A DNA stretch of 47,837 nt from Armatimonadota bacterium (lineage in GTDB: Bacteria > Armatimonadota > UBA5829 > DTLH01). A model generated the notes under the pieces. That model saw nothing but the letters and a program-made list of their open reading frames with translations, did no database searches and was not told where the DNA came from. Every line of letters begins with the position of its first letter. The stretch's first letter is position 1. The DNA lies in contig JAKPFN010000012.1 of the NCBI GenBank assembly GCA_029551395.1, positions 1 to 47,837 on the forward strand. The letters run 5' to 3'. The translations under genes were made by a program, and so were the position numbers. Shown here in pieces: positions 16,320 to 25,621 of the stretch.

Positions 16320-17438
16320 TTAACCACATGGAAGGTTAGTCGGGCATTCTGTGGGGCCGTTTCGGGATGATTCCGGCATCTCAATCAGCTTTATTGTCAC
16401 TGTTTCCCTCTTTCCATCCCGGACAATTCCCAGGTTCATCGTATCACCAACCTGCTTAGCCCTGAACAGTTTCTGAAAATCAGCACTGTCGTTAATGTTT
16501 TTACCATCAGCCAGGATGATTATATCGCCGCGCTTCAACCCTACTTTGCTGGCCGGACTATTATCAGCAACATCGGCAATAATAATCCCCTGATTGACTG
16601 AAAGAGCAAATGCAGTGGCCAATTCTGGATCAACGTCAGCATAAGATATGCCTAACCAGGGAACAGCTACCCGGCCTTTTGTCAGCACATCTTCTATTAC
16701 ATCCTGCGCTGTATTAATGGGCACAGCAAATCCGAGTCCGCCGCCGCCTTCTCCGGTAATTAACGCTGTATTGATACCTATTACCTTACCTTGAGCATTC
16801 AGAAGCGGACCTCCTGAGTTTCCGGGATTAATCTCTGCATCCGTTTGAATCAGATTAGTTAACGCAGCGCCGCCTCCTGGGATACTCCGCCCGAGTGCAC
16901 TGATCACGCCAACAGTAACAGTCCGCTCAAAACCGTATGGATTGCCGATAGCTACAGCTATTTGACCTACCTGCAGCATATCGGAATCACCAAGAGGAGC
17001 CGCCTGAAGCTTTCCTGCATCTACCTTCAAGATCGCAACATCAACTCGCGGATCGCCGCCAAGATACTTAGCCGGCACTTCACGCCCACTTGCCAGTGTT
17101 ACCGTTATACTCTTTGCTCCCTGCACTACATGGTTGTTAGTCAAAATATAGCCGTCAGTTCGCACTACCAGACCGGAACCTTCCGGGCTGTCCGAATTAT
17201 CTCCTGTCTTGATGCCAACTACCGCTGGACCTACATTCCTTGCAATTTCAACCACAGCACGTTCATTCTCAAGGAGAAGTACTGCAGGACCTGCACCGGT
17301 TCCAGCAGGTGTGCTTGGCCTTACAGTTGTCTGAGTCCTGACATCGATAGTCGCCGTACCGAGTAAAAACCCGGTTAGAAACATCACCATTATCACAACA
17401 CCGGTAGCCGTCCTACCGGATGAACCAATGTAATTCAT
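16320..17438 (-). CDS. HtrA/DegP-type S1C serine protease with one PDZ domain
   Basis: A 372-residue envelope protease. An N-terminal membrane/signal segment (VVIMVMFLTGFLLG) is followed by a trypsin-like domain with all three catalytic elements: LTNNHVVQ (His), DPRVDVAILKVD (Asp) and GNSGGP (Ser). One PDZ domain occupies roughly residues 260-350 (WLGISYADVDPELA, then SPASKVGLKRGDIIIL). It degrades or chaperones misfolded periplasmic or membrane proteins. I start it at ATG 17438, which has GGAGGGGA 7 bases upstream; a TTG six codons earlier is part of that ribosome site. A second HtrA-like gene at 32035 lacks the catalytic His, so this is the only intact HtrA in the window. Confidence 0.92.
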   Translation of the reverse strand: MNYIGSSGRTATGVVIMVMFLTGFLLGTATIDVRTQTTVRPSTPAGTGAGPAVLLLENERAVVEIARNVGPAVVGIKTGDNSDSPEGSGLVVRTDGYILTNNHVVQGAKSITVTLASGREVPAKYLGGDPRVDVAILKVDAGKLQAAPLGDSDMLQVGQIAVAIGNPYGFERTVTVGVISALGRSIPGGGAALTNLIQTDAEINPGNSGGPLLNAQGKVIGINTALITGEGGGGLGFAVPINTAQDVIEDVLTKGRVAVPWLGISYADVDPELATAFALSVNQGIIIADVADNSPASKVGLKRGDIIILADGKNINDSADFQKLFRAKQVGDTMNLGIVRDGKRETVTIKLIEMPESSRNGPTECPTNLPCG

Positions 17439-17568
17439 CTCTGGTCTCCCCTCCAAAGAGGATTTATACTACCCCTAATAGTCTCTTACCCAGTGCTGTG
17501 ATTTTCAAGGGAGACGAGCTTATAAGTTGATTACATCAAAGAAACGAGAGGATAAGTTATGAGGGAAG

Positions 17569-18987
17569 CTATTTGCCAATACAAAAATCGCTGAAGATGC
17601 GGTCGATCAGATCTTCAGTGGCTGTCTCACCAGTGATCTCACCCAGGCTCATCCTTGCTGCAATGAGGTCTACGGAAAGGAAATCGACAGGCATCTCTTG
17701 TTCTATGGTTTCGAGCGCACGGGAAAGGCTCTCACGAGCATCTATCAGCGCTTGTTTATGCCGTAGATTGGTGACAAAGACTCCTTCAGGAACTCCTGCA
17801 TGACCTCCAAGGACCATATCTGCAATCTGGTCTTCCAGATCCTCTATTCCTTCACCAGTGGCAGCAGATACGGGAACTACAATCCTGCCAATTGCCTCTG
17901 TTCGGATATCTGAGAGAATTTCCTGTAGACTGTCTTCAGACACAACATCGACCTTGTTCAACACAATAATACTTGTAGTTCCTATGCGGTGAAGAATGTC
18001 CCGGTCATCATCCGTAATGCCCGTTGAAGCATCCAGGACTACTAAAACCATCCCAGCAGCAGCCATAGTGCGCTCCGTTAGCTCTACACCAATTCGCTCG
18101 ACCTCATCCGAAGCCTCTCGCAGCCCTGCAGTATCCGCAGCAACAACAGGAATCCCACGGATGTTGATTGTCTCTTCGATCACATCTCGCGTAGTTCCTG
18201 GCACTGCCGTTACAATTGCCCGAGTCTGTCTGAGCAGCGCATTCAGCAAGCTGGATTTACCTACATTTGGCCTGCCGACGATTGCAAGACTGATTCCTTC
18301 TCGATATATCCGTCCTCTATCGCTTGTAGAGATCAAACGGTCGATTACTCCGGCTATATTACTAATTTCGTCAGCCAATTCGTGATAATCCGGCTCTTCT
18401 ACATCTTCAGGGAAGTCTACAGCAGCTTCAATGCGCGAAAGTATAGAAAGGAGCACGTCTGTCAGTTTGGAAACTTCTGTTGACAGCGAACCGCCCAGTT
18501 GACGAAGAGCCAGGCGCTGTGCGTCATCTGTTTGAGCTTTAATCAGGTCATTTACAGCCTCTGCCTGTGCTAAATCCAGCCGTCCATTCAAGAACGCTCG
18601 CTTGGTGAACTCTCCAGGTTCAGCAGGTTTGGCACCTGCTGCAAAAACCGCTTGGAGCGCTTTCCTGAGCGTCACGATTCCACCGTGACAGGAGATTTCT
18701 ACAACATCTTCTCCCGTGTAGCTGGATGGTGCTCGAAATATAGTCAACAGGACTTTGTCTACTGGCTCACCACTCTTAGTATCTACCAGTGTACCGTAAT
18801 GAACCGTATGAGAAGGTTTCTGTGATGGCACAACAGAGGCACTCTTGAACACCTTATCCGCAATTGCAAAAGCTTCCGGGCCACTGATGCGGATAACACC
18901 GATGCCGCACGAGCCAACTGCCGTAGCGATGGCTGCTATTGTGCTGATATCATAATCAGAAGATGAGTTAGTAGTCATGAGATACAT
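17569..18987 (-). CDS. mnmE: tRNA uridine-5-carboxymethylaminomethyl modification GTPase MnmE
   Basis: A 472-residue MnmE (TrmE), which with MnmG modifies the wobble uridine of several tRNAs. The N-terminal folate-binding domain starts at DTIAAIATA-like sequence (STIAAIATAVGSCGIGVIRIS). The central helical domain contains an inserted G domain: GRPNVGKSS (Lys244), TTRD, DTAG, NKVD. The C-terminus ends in FCIGK, the conserved catalytic-cysteine tail. ATG 18987 or ATG 18978 could be the start; neither has a Shine-Dalgarno sequence directly upstream, and a strong hairpin ends 4 bases before 18987. It belongs to the rpmH-rnpA-yidD-yidC-jag-mnmE block and is its last member. Confidence 0.95.
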   Translation of the reverse strand: MYLMTTNSSSDYDISTIAAIATAVGSCGIGVIRISGPEAFAIADKVFKSASVVPSQKPSHTVHYGTLVDTKSGEPVDKVLLTIFRAPSSYTGEDVVEISCHGGIVTLRKALQAVFAAGAKPAEPGEFTKRAFLNGRLDLAQAEAVNDLIKAQTDDAQRLALRQLGGSLSTEVSKLTDVLLSILSRIEAAVDFPEDVEEPDYHELADEISNIAGVIDRLISTSDRGRIYREGISLAIVGRPNVGKSSLLNALLRQTRAIVTAVPGTTRDVIEETINIRGIPVVAADTAGLREASDEVERIGVELTERTMAAAGMVLVVLDASTGITDDDRDILHRIGTTSIIVLNKVDVVSEDSLQEILSDIRTEAIGRIVVPVSAATGEGIEDLEDQIADMVLGGHAGVPEGVFVTNLRHKQALIDARESLSRALETIEQEMPVDFLSVDLIAARMSLGEITGETATEDLIDRIFSDFCIGK

Positions 18988-18991
18988 TAAC

Positions 18992-19017
18992 GGCGGAGGT
19001 TACACGTAACCTCCGCC
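18992..19017 (-). promoter_or_regulatory. Strong hairpin in the jag-mnmE gap that buries the only GGAGG before mnmE
   Basis: GGCGGAGGTTAC and GTAACCTCCGCC are exact inverted repeats separated by two bases. The stem ends 4 bases before ATG 18987. On the minus strand the 5' arm holds the only GGAGG in the leader, paired and more than 20 bases from the ATG. There is no T-tract, so translational control or an intercistronic processing hairpin is likelier than termination. Confidence 0.55.
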
Positions 19018-19049
19018 TTGTTATATCAATTCAACCTGTCAGGCAGACT

Positions 19050-19766
19050 CTATTGTTTCTTTGGCGAAATAACGACGTGTCTTTCATCGCCTTCACCTTC
19101 GCTGTAGGTGATTACATCCGGGTCATCCACAAGCGCCATATGGACAATTCGCCTGTCTCTTGGGTTTTGCGGTTCCAACACCGCTTCCTGTCCGGCTTCC
19201 TTGACTTGTCTTGCCAGTTCACGAGCTTTAGCTTCTATTATCTGCTTGTGCCGCTCTCTATAACCCTCAGCATCCAGCACTACCCGGATCTTATCATATC
19301 TACCCCGGTTTGCAGCTATTGCTACAAGATATTGCAGGGCATCCAAAGTCTGACCATGCCTGCCAATAAGCCTGCCGATGTCTTCAGATGAGCCATGAAT
19401 CTCAATCTGGATTTCCTCAGGAGTTTCTGAAACAAGCTTAGGTTCTGCCTCAAACTTCATAGCCTCCAGCACTCGGCTGAGGACCAACATAGCTTCAGCT
19501 CCAACAGACTCAGCTTCAGAATCCACGTTAACATCAATGCTTGCTTCGAATTCATCCATGTCTGCGCTGTCTGATGGTTCTTCTATACCGTTTTGCTCAT
19601 CATCCATCACCGTTGCACGGATTCTAACAAGATGACCAAATCCCAAAAAGCCTTTATCTTCATCAAGAATTTCGGCACATATACGATCAACAGCTACACC
19701 AAGCTCTGTTGCAGCAGCTTGTTTAGCTTCTTCAAGTGTCTTTCCACTAGCCTCAATCCAAGTCAT
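19050..19766 (-). CDS. jag: Jag/KhpB RNA-binding protein (Jag_N, KH, R3H)
   Basis: A 238-residue protein usually encoded next to yidC. The N-terminal Jag_N domain (ASGKTLEEAKQAAATELG, then EILDEDKGFLGFG) is followed by an acidic linker (about residues 70-110), a KH domain with IGRLIGRHGQTLDALQYL, and an R3H domain containing YRERHKQIIEAKA and NPRDRRIVHMAL. KhpB proteins bind mRNAs and small RNAs and affect cell elongation and division. The ATG at 19766 is preferred, since GGAGG sits 8 bases before it; an in-frame GTG five codons earlier overlaps that site. It lies 40 bases after yidC, and about 60 bases before mnmE. Confidence 0.93.
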   Translation of the reverse strand: MTWIEASGKTLEEAKQAAATELGVAVDRICAEILDEDKGFLGFGHLVRIRATVMDDEQNGIEEPSDSADMDEFEASIDVNVDSEAESVGAEAMLVLSRVLEAMKFEAEPKLVSETPEEIQIEIHGSSEDIGRLIGRHGQTLDALQYLVAIAANRGRYDKIRVVLDAEGYRERHKQIIEAKARELARQVKEAGQEAVLEPQNPRDRRIVHMALVDDPDVITYSEGEGDERHVVISPKKQ

Positions 19767-19806
19767 AGGGCAATCCTCCACATGGAAGTACTATAAGATT
19801 GCGTAT

Positions 19807-21156
19807 TTATCGCCGCCTGCGTCTGCGCCCGGAACGCCTTGATTGCGAAGGACGTCTTTCCGGTTCTGCTTCAATCACCGGCTTCTCCGGTACTGCTTCC
19901 ACTGAACCGCTGTGAAGCACACGATACTGCTGCCATGTCTGCAGCAGGTTGGACAACAACCAGAATAGCATAAATGCTGACGGCAGGTAACCGATAAAGA
20001 AGAAGAACATTACCGCCATCGCCCAACCCATAAACTTCTGCTGCTCAGCCTGTGACGGATCAACCGTTGACAGCCGCTGTGCTACTATCATACTTATCGT
20101 ATAAAGCACGAGCAGCAGCAGGTCGGGCTGGGCAAGGCTTTGAGCCGTAAACCAGACTGGTCTGCCCATCAATGGGATATAGAATATATGCTCTAGCGGT
20201 TCCCAGCCAATCCACAGGAACGATCCTTGAGCAAACTGGTTTTCATACACCCTGATAGCATAATATGCCACGATTACAATCGGCATCTGGATTAATAGCG
20301 GCAGGCAACTCGCAAACGGATTAACACCATGCTCTGTGTAGACTTCCCACATTTTTTTATTAAACTCACGTGGGTCGTCTTTATACTTCTCCTGAAGCTG
20401 CTTTATTATCGGCCCTACCCGCTGCATTTCCTTCATATTCTTGAGCTGCATCTTGGTCAGCGGCATGGTAATAATCTTAACGAACAATGTTGCCAGTACA
20501 ATTGCAAACCAATAGCTAAACCAGGAAATTCTGAAGGTAAGTGCTACCAGGGTATCCATAATCCTGTAGAGAAGATTGGACCTGTTTTCTTCATCCATCC
20601 TCTCTCCAGCTAGCTGTGCATACTGCTCTGCCTGTTTGACTACCACATTGATCTGGCGAGCTTCTTCTTCTCCGTACGCTTTAACCAAATCCTCATAGCT
20701 TCGGCCTGAGTCGAACTTATAAAGCACCATGCGGAAGGAATCTCGTGCCATGTGGTCATTCTGTAGCCTTGATTTCATCCCGAACAACGCACGGAAGCCT
20801 CCACTGTATGTGGTAGTAAACTCACGCTTGAATCCGTTCTCAGGAGTCGAACCAACTGGAATACCGGCGTATATCTGACCTTTATGAAGCAATGCGCGTG
20901 CTACAACCGGAGCTAATTCAGGATTATTGGTCAGGTTAACAGCGGCGGCTTTATCGTACTGCTTGATGGCATTCTTAAAATGCTTTGCTTGCACAAGGTT
21001 GCCTTTAGCACTCTGTGCCTGTGCAGCGAGTCTGTCTCCCGTTGCGAGCAATTTAGGTGCTGAATCCGGCTCTGTGCTCTGAAGAAATGAGCAACCTGTC
21101 ATGAAGACCACAACAAGCAGTGCAGCCACAATATATAATAATCTGGATGTTTTCAT
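19807..21156 (-). CDS. yidC: YidC/Oxa1 membrane protein insertase, lipoprotein-type
   Basis: A 449-residue insertase. The N-terminus is a lipoprotein signal (VVVFMTGCSFLQS). Residues about 30-180 form a soluble helical domain with TPR-like sequence (FKNAIKQYDKAAAVN) in place of the large beta-domain of proteobacterial YidC. The insertase core starts near residue 205 (FSYWFAIVLATLFVKIITMP) and includes the cytoplasmic hairpin KMQLKNMKEMQRVGPIIKQL, PFASCLPLLIQMPI and FIGYLPSAFMLFWLLSNLLQ. The C-terminus ends in a basic tail (RRSGRRRRRR) that can bind ribosomes. It inserts membrane proteins with or without SecYEG. It lies 22 bases after yidD. Confidence 0.94.
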   Translation of the reverse strand: MKTSRLLYIVAALLVVVFMTGCSFLQSTEPDSAPKLLATGDRLAAQAQSAKGNLVQAKHFKNAIKQYDKAAAVNLTNNPELAPVVARALLHKGQIYAGIPVGSTPENGFKREFTTTYSGGFRALFGMKSRLQNDHMARDSFRMVLYKFDSGRSYEDLVKAYGEEEARQINVVVKQAEQYAQLAGERMDEENRSNLLYRIMDTLVALTFRISWFSYWFAIVLATLFVKIITMPLTKMQLKNMKEMQRVGPIIKQLQEKYKDDPREFNKKMWEVYTEHGVNPFASCLPLLIQMPIVIVAYYAIRVYENQFAQGSFLWIGWEPLEHIFYIPLMGRPVWFTAQSLAQPDLLLLVLYTISMIVAQRLSTVDPSQAEQQKFMGWAMAVMFFFFIGYLPSAFMLFWLLSNLLQTWQQYRVLHSGSVEAVPEKPVIEAEPERRPSQSRRSGRRRRRR

Positions 21157-21178
21157 TCAGTATTCTTATCTAAAGGAA

Positions 21179-21394
21179 TTATTTTACAGGATCTTCTCCA
21201 CCTGGAGCCCACGGATGGCACCTGCCTATCCGACACATACCCATCCATACTCCTTTGAGAGGCCCATATTTCTCAATTGCTTGTGCTGTATATTCTGAAC
21301 AAGAGGGTGTATATCTGCAGACATTCGGCCAGAATCGGCGCGAGAACTGCTGATAAACACCTCTAATCATAAAAACCATTATACGGCGCAACAT
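21179..21394 (-). CDS. yidD: YidD membrane protein insertion efficiency factor
   Basis: A 71-residue peripheral membrane protein. Signature sequences are CRYTPSCSEYTAQAIEKYG and GRCHPWAPGGEDPV, both nearly invariant in YidD. It assists membrane protein insertion by YidC. The ATG at 21394 is chosen because GGAG precedes it and because the frame upstream overlaps rnpA; only one base separates it from the rnpA stop. Length fits the family (about 70-85). Confidence 0.94.
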   Translation of the reverse strand: MLRRIMVFMIRGVYQQFSRRFWPNVCRYTPSCSEYTAQAIEKYGPLKGVWMGMCRIGRCHPWAPGGEDPVK

Positions 21395-21395
21395 T

Positions 21396-21752
21396 TCAAT
21401 TTTCTCCCGCGCCTGTAAACACACCTGCTCGTTCCAGGAGCTTCCGCAGGTCTTTGACCACATCTGCATAAGCTGCATCTGTGACAGGCTTCCTGGCAAT
21501 GACTACAAAGTCATAGCTTCCTGATATTCTTGGAAGTAGAGCCCGTGCTGCCTCTCGCATCAGCCGTTTAGCCCGGTTCCGCACTACGGCTCCTCCCAGT
21601 TTTTTGCCTGCGGAGAACCCGAAGCGAACCCGGTCACCACCAGGTCTTGGTAGTACGTACAAGACGATGAGGTCCGTTGCATAGGACCTCCCTCGACCGT
21701 AAACAGCTCTAAAACCAGAAGACTGTGTTAGCCTTGCGTGCGGAGGCAGCAT
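21396..21752 (-). CDS. rnpA: Ribonuclease P protein component
   Basis: A 118-residue basic protein that binds RNase P RNA and helps remove tRNA 5' leaders. The family motif RNRAKRLMREAAR is present in the middle, preceded by the FGFSAGKKLGGAVV strand, and the N-terminus has the LTQSSGFRAVYGRG pattern. Size is normal. It starts 21 bases after the rpmH stop and ends one base before yidD, as expected for the conserved block. Confidence 0.95.
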   Translation of the reverse strand: MLPPHARLTQSSGFRAVYGRGRSYATDLIVLYVLPRPGGDRVRFGFSAGKKLGGAVVRNRAKRLMREAARALLPRISGSYDFVVIARKPVTDAAYADVVKDLRKLLERAGVFTGAGEN

Positions 21753-21773
21753 CTTGCGCTCCGTTCATATGTG

Positions 21774-21908
21774 TTATACTGTGAGCTTCCAGCGGCCCTT
21801 TTGCCGCCGTGAACTCAGCACTTTCCGTCCGCCGGTTGTTGACATCCGGCTCATGAAACCGTGAACGCGCTTTCTTCGGCGCACTTTTGGTTGATAGGTT
21901 CGTTTCAT
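21774..21908 (-). CDS. rpmH: 50S ribosomal protein L34
   Basis: A 44-residue protein that I read directly: it begins [20 protein letters not shown] and ends GRWKLTV, with [16 protein letters not shown] between. These are the invariant parts of bacterial L34, a basic protein of the large ribosomal subunit. It is first in the rpmH-rnpA-yidD-yidC-jag-mnmE group. A strong promoter (TTGTAA, 17 bases, TATAAT) lies about 29 bases upstream, and an AGGGGG element precedes the ATG by about 13 bases. Confidence 0.97.
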   Translation of the reverse strand: MKRTYQPKVRRRKRVHGFMSRMSTTGGRKVLSSRRQKGRWKLTV

Positions 21909-21936
21909 TTTGTGCAAACAACCCCCTAACTGGAGG

Positions 21937-21965
21937 ATTATACCATAACAGCCAAACCGTTACAA
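21937..21965 (-). promoter_or_regulatory. Sigma-70-type promoter of rpmH operon
   Basis: On the minus strand TTGTAA (21965-21960) and TATAAT (21942-21937) are separated by exactly 17 bases. The -10 box matches consensus. It faces rpmH, 29 bases away, and lies back to back with the uvrA promoter. Confidence 0.85.
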
Positions 21966-22060
21966 CACTGACTTCAATTTTTCCGTTTTTGGCACCTCGA
22001 ACTGGTTCCGAAAAAGCGCCTAAAACCACTTTATATCACCTCATTTTGAGCTTACAACTC

Positions 22061-22089
22061 TTGAACAGGGCAGGTCTTAATGGTAAAAT
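22061..22089 (+). promoter_or_regulatory. Sigma-70-type promoter of uvrA
   Basis: TTGAAC at 22061-22066 and TAAAAT at 22084-22089 with 17-base spacing, about 45 bases before the uvrA ATG. I see no SOS-type LexA box (CTGT-N8-ACAG or GAAC-N4-GTTC) over it. Confidence 0.75.
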
Positions 22090-22133
22090 AGTATGTTATA
22101 CCAGCGAGTGAAGTAAGCTCAGGAAGTTGTTTG

Positions 22134-25085
22134 ATGACGCAAGACAAGATCATTATCAGAGGTGCTAGACAGCACAACCTCAAAAACATAGATGTTGAAA
22201 TCCCCAGAGACCAAATGGTAGTAATTACCGGGCTTTCAGGCTCAGGAAAGTCTTCTCTGGCCTTTGACACGATATACGCTGAAGGCCAGCGCCGCTACGT
22301 AGAGTCTCTGTCCGCTTATGCACGTCAGTTTCTCGGTCAGATGGACAAACCGGATGTTGATGACATACTGGGCTTGTCTCCGGCAGTCTCCATAGACCAG
22401 AAATCTACTACCAGAAACCCCAGATCGACCGTCGGTACGGTTACAGAGATTTATGACTACCTCAGGCTGATGTTTGCCAGGATCGGTAGACCTCACTGCC
22501 CTGAGTGCGGACGCGAAATCTCTCAACAAACAGTCGAACAAATGGTTGATCAGATCATGGCGTTGCCTGAAAGGTCTAAGATACAGATTCTCGCTCCAGT
22601 AGTCCGGGGACGCAAAGGTGAATACAGACAGGTCATAGAAGATATCCGCAAGCAGGGATTCGTTCGTGTCCGGGTTGATGGCAGGCTGTATGAAGTCTCG
22701 GATGACATTGAGATGGACCGCTACAAGCAGCACACCATCGAAGTTGTTGTTGACAGGCTGATAGTCAAGGCTGAAATTGAAAAACGGCTGGCTGATTCAC
22801 TGGAGACAGCACTGAAACTGGCTAATGGAAATGTGGGCATCCATGTTGTGGAACCGACACCTGGTTCACCAGTCGAGGAAGAACTGTTCTTCTCGGAAAG
22901 CTTCGCATGTACGGAATGTGGAATTAGTCTGGAAGAACTTGCTCCGCGCAACTTCAGTTTCAACAGCCCTTATGGAGCCTGCCCTGACTGCCACGGTCTT
23001 GGAACGCACACGAGGCTGGACCCGGACTTGGTAATACCGGATAAGAGCAAATCCATAGACGATGGGGCCATTATCCCGCTCGCAAGGACAACCAGCGAGT
23101 ACTACCTTGGACAACTCCAGGGAGTAGCAAAGAAATACGGGTTCAAGACATCTACGCCAATCAAGGATTTAACTGATCGTCAGTTGAACGTGCTTCTTTA
23201 CGGCGCTGACCAGAGAATCCCGGTAACCTTCAAGAACAGGTACGGCAGGACCAGGCAGTTCGAAAGTTGGTTCGAAGGGATTATGAACTGGCTCGACAGG
23301 CGTTACAAAGAGACCTCCAGCGAGATGATTAAAGAAGAGATCCAGCGCTACATGTCCGCAGTTCCCTGCGGTTCTTGTAAAGGTATGAGGTTGAAGCCGG
23401 AAAGCCTTGCTGTCACGATTGGTGGTCTCAACATCAGCCAGGTTGCGGCAAAGTCGGTTGCATCAGCTTACGACTGGTTCGATAGTCTGCAATTGACACC
23501 GCGCGAACAAACGATCGCTCATCAGGTGACCAAAGAGATAAAGGTTCGTCTAGGTTTTCTGAAAAATGTTGGACTGGAATATCTGACTCTGGATCGTGCA
23601 GCAGCGACTCTGGCCGGCGGCGAGGCTCAGAGGATTCGGTTGGCGTCACAGATAGGCTCCGGATTGATGGGAGTCCTGTACATACTGGATGAGCCGTCTA
23701 TCGGCCTGCATCAAAGGGACAACACAAGGCTTATCGACACGCTTCACCGGCTCCGTGACATTGGAAATACGATTATCGTTGTAGAACACGACGAAGAGAC
23801 GATGTATGCCGCTGATCACATCATCGATATCGGTCCAGGTGCAGGTGAGCACGGCGGACAGGTTATCGCCACTGGAACGGTAGAAGAAATAAAGACTAAT
23901 CCAGCATCGATCACCGGAAAGTACCTGTCAGGGAAGCTTTCAATCAATATCCCTGATAAAAGACGCCCGCACAATGGAGCATATATCGAGTTAAAAGGCG
24001 CATGCGAGCATAATCTGAAAAATGTGGATATTAAAATCCCGCTTGGAAACTTCGTCTGTGTTACCGGAGTGTCAGGGTCAGGTAAAAGCACTCTTATTCA
24101 GGAGACTCTTTACCCAAGATTGATGTATGCGCTGCATGGCACACACCGGGCTTGGGGAGATCATACGGAGATTACTGGGCTTGAGCACATTGACAAGGTT
24201 ATAGACATCAATCAGTCGCCGATTGGCCGTACGCCTAGATCAAATCCGGCTACTTATACAGGTACTTTCGATTTGATAAGGGACCTGTTCTCCCAAACGC
24301 CTGATGCAAGGATGCGTGGTTATCAGCCAGGTAGGTTCAGCTTCAACGTGAAAGGCGGACGATGTGAAGCCTGCAAGGGAGACGGAATCATCAAAATTGA
24401 GATGCACTTCCTTCCTGACGTTTACGTGCCTTGTGAGGTTTGCAAAGGCAAGAGATATAACCGAGAGACTCTTGAGGTCAAATACAAGGGGAAATCTATC
24501 GCTGATGTGCTAGATATGACTGTAGGACAGGCGCTTGAATTTTTCAAGCATATCCCTCCGATCACTCGCAAGCTGCAGACAATACACGATGTCGGCTTGG
24601 ACTACATAAAGCTCGGTCAGCCTGCGACTACTCTCTCAGGAGGAGAGGCTCAGCGCGTAAAGCTGGCCACGGAGCTTGCAAAGAGAAGCACCGGCAGGAC
24701 AATGTATATCCTCGATGAGCCGACTACCGGACTGCACTTCCATGACATAAAAAAACTTTTGGAAGTACTAGGCAGGCTGGTAGATTCGGGTAATACTGTA
24801 CTCGTTATTGAGCATAATCTGGATGTTATCAAGACAGCAGACTGGATAATAGACCTCGGCCCCGAAGGTGGAGACCAAGGCGGAGAAATTATTGCCACTG
24901 GAACGCCGGAGGAAGTCGCCCGCATTGAGACATCTCATACTGGAAGATACCTGAGGAAGATTCTTGGTGGCCGTCCTGTAGTTCTTTCTGAGAAGAAATC
25001 ACCGAATGGCCGGAAGAAGGGCAAGCAAAAAGCAGCACAAAAGTCCATAGATACAGCAGAGACAACGGATCTGGGGGTTACTTAA
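22134..25085 (+). CDS. uvrA: Excinuclease ABC subunit UvrA
   Basis: A 983-residue UvrA. Two ABC ATPase units: [13 protein letters not shown] near residue 35 and [13 protein letters not shown] near residue 645 (Walker A); [12 protein letters not shown] and [12 protein letters not shown] (signatures). Zinc modules are visible as CPECGRE, CTECGI...CPDCHG and CEACKGDG...CEVCKGK. UvrA recognises bulky DNA lesions and loads UvrB. ATG 22134 is preferred to TTG 22131 as it has AGGA at better spacing. The C-terminus has a lysine-rich tail ([18 protein letters not shown]) beyond the usual end. It overlaps the next gene by one base (TAATG), and uvrC follows 0.5 kb later; uvrB is not in the window. Confidence 0.97.
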   Translation: MTQDKIIIRGARQHNLKNIDVEIPRDQMVVITGLSGSGKSSLAFDTIYAEGQRRYVESLSAYARQFLGQMDKPDVDDILGLSPAVSIDQKSTTRNPRSTVGTVTEIYDYLRLMFARIGRPHCPECGREISQQTVEQMVDQIMALPERSKIQILAPVVRGRKGEYRQVIEDIRKQGFVRVRVDGRLYEVSDDIEMDRYKQHTIEVVVDRLIVKAEIEKRLADSLETALKLANGNVGIHVVEPTPGSPVEEELFFSESFACTECGISLEELAPRNFSFNSPYGACPDCHGLGTHTRLDPDLVIPDKSKSIDDGAIIPLARTTSEYYLGQLQGVAKKYGFKTSTPIKDLTDRQLNVLLYGADQRIPVTFKNRYGRTRQFESWFEGIMNWLDRRYKETSSEMIKEEIQRYMSAVPCGSCKGMRLKPESLAVTIGGLNISQVAAKSVASAYDWFDSLQLTPREQTIAHQVTKEIKVRLGFLKNVGLEYLTLDRAAATLAGGEAQRIRLASQIGSGLMGVLYILDEPSIGLHQRDNTRLIDTLHRLRDIGNTIIVVEHDEETMYAADHIIDIGPGAGEHGGQVIATGTVEEIKTNPASITGKYLSGKLSINIPDKRRPHNGAYIELKGACEHNLKNVDIKIPLGNFVCVTGVSGSGKSTLIQETLYPRLMYALHGTHRAWGDHTEITGLEHIDKVIDINQSPIGRTPRSNPATYTGTFDLIRDLFSQTPDARMRGYQPGRFSFNVKGGRCEACKGDGIIKIEMHFLPDVYVPCEVCKGKRYNRETLEVKYKGKSIADVLDMTVGQALEFFKHIPPITRKLQTIHDVGLDYIKLGQPATTLSGGEAQRVKLATELAKRSTGRTMYILDEPTTGLHFHDIKKLLEVLGRLVDSGNTVLVIEHNLDVIKTADWIIDLGPEGGDQGGEIIATGTPEEVARIETSHTGRYLRKILGGRPVVLSEKKSPNGRKKGKQKAAQKSIDTAETTDLGVT

Positions 25086-25540
25086 TGAAGTTCCTGACGA
25101 AGTTATTCAGCGAAAGGACTGATAAATCCAATCAACCGCACAAGTGGTCCATGAACCCGTATCAGGCGCGTTATCGAGCTAAAATGACCGTGGATTCAGC
25201 TCGAAAGCTGGGAGTAACTCTGGATTACTCACCTGAAAGCCTGAAAGACGTCGATATGTTGATCGATAAAGAAAGAGAAACCGGTATAGGGTTAACAAAA
25301 GAGATGGCTGCCGTCATGCTTTCGCTTGGTGCTTACGTTGGTGAGGTCATGGTCAGAAATATGGGCGCCAAGTGGGCCTACGGCGGCCGAGACGAAAAAC
25401 ACGACCCTTTGATGATAATAGTCAAAGACCGGTATGCCATCAACGTTGTGAGTATGGTATTTAGAAGGTTTATCTTAGGAAACTCTCACAGCATTGCGGG
25501 GATGTATGAGGAAACTGAAAAGTTAACCGAAAAGCAGTAG
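25085..25540 (+). CDS. Small DUF3806-like protein coupled to uvrA
   Basis: A 151-residue cytoplasmic protein with no membrane segment. The core LSLGAYVGEVMVRNMGAKWA and the following hydrophobic strand (DPLMIIVKDRYAINVVSMVF) resemble the DUF3806 fold pattern, in which a helical domain carries a conserved GE-V-x-NLG-x-W motif; this is a resemblance only. Its ATG overlaps the uvrA stop by one base, so translation is coupled, and uvrC begins 82 bases later. A link with nucleotide excision repair is suggested only by position. I cannot assign a function. Confidence 0.7.
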   Translation: MKFLTKLFSERTDKSNQPHKWSMNPYQARYRAKMTVDSARKLGVTLDYSPESLKDVDMLIDKERETGIGLTKEMAAVMLSLGAYVGEVMVRNMGAKWAYGGRDEKHDPLMIIVKDRYAINVVSMVFRRFILGNSHSIAGMYEETEKLTEKQ

Positions 25541-25621
25541 CATAAGAAATGGTATTTGGTCATCAAATAGAACCTTTGAGATTCTGAACAATAGAAAAGC
25601 GTATTACTTTTGGATGGGGAA

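Noticed and set aside
21709-22029. 106-codon frame overlapping rpmH on the same strand
   Set aside because: It is an out-of-frame reading of rpmH, which shows perfect L34 sequence in another frame.
21909-22133. Replication origin beside rpmH
   Set aside because: I find no TTATCCACA-like DnaA boxes and no dnaA; only two divergent promoters.
22242-22733. 163-codon minus-strand frame in uvrA
   Set aside because: Antisense shadow of uvrA with no independent support.
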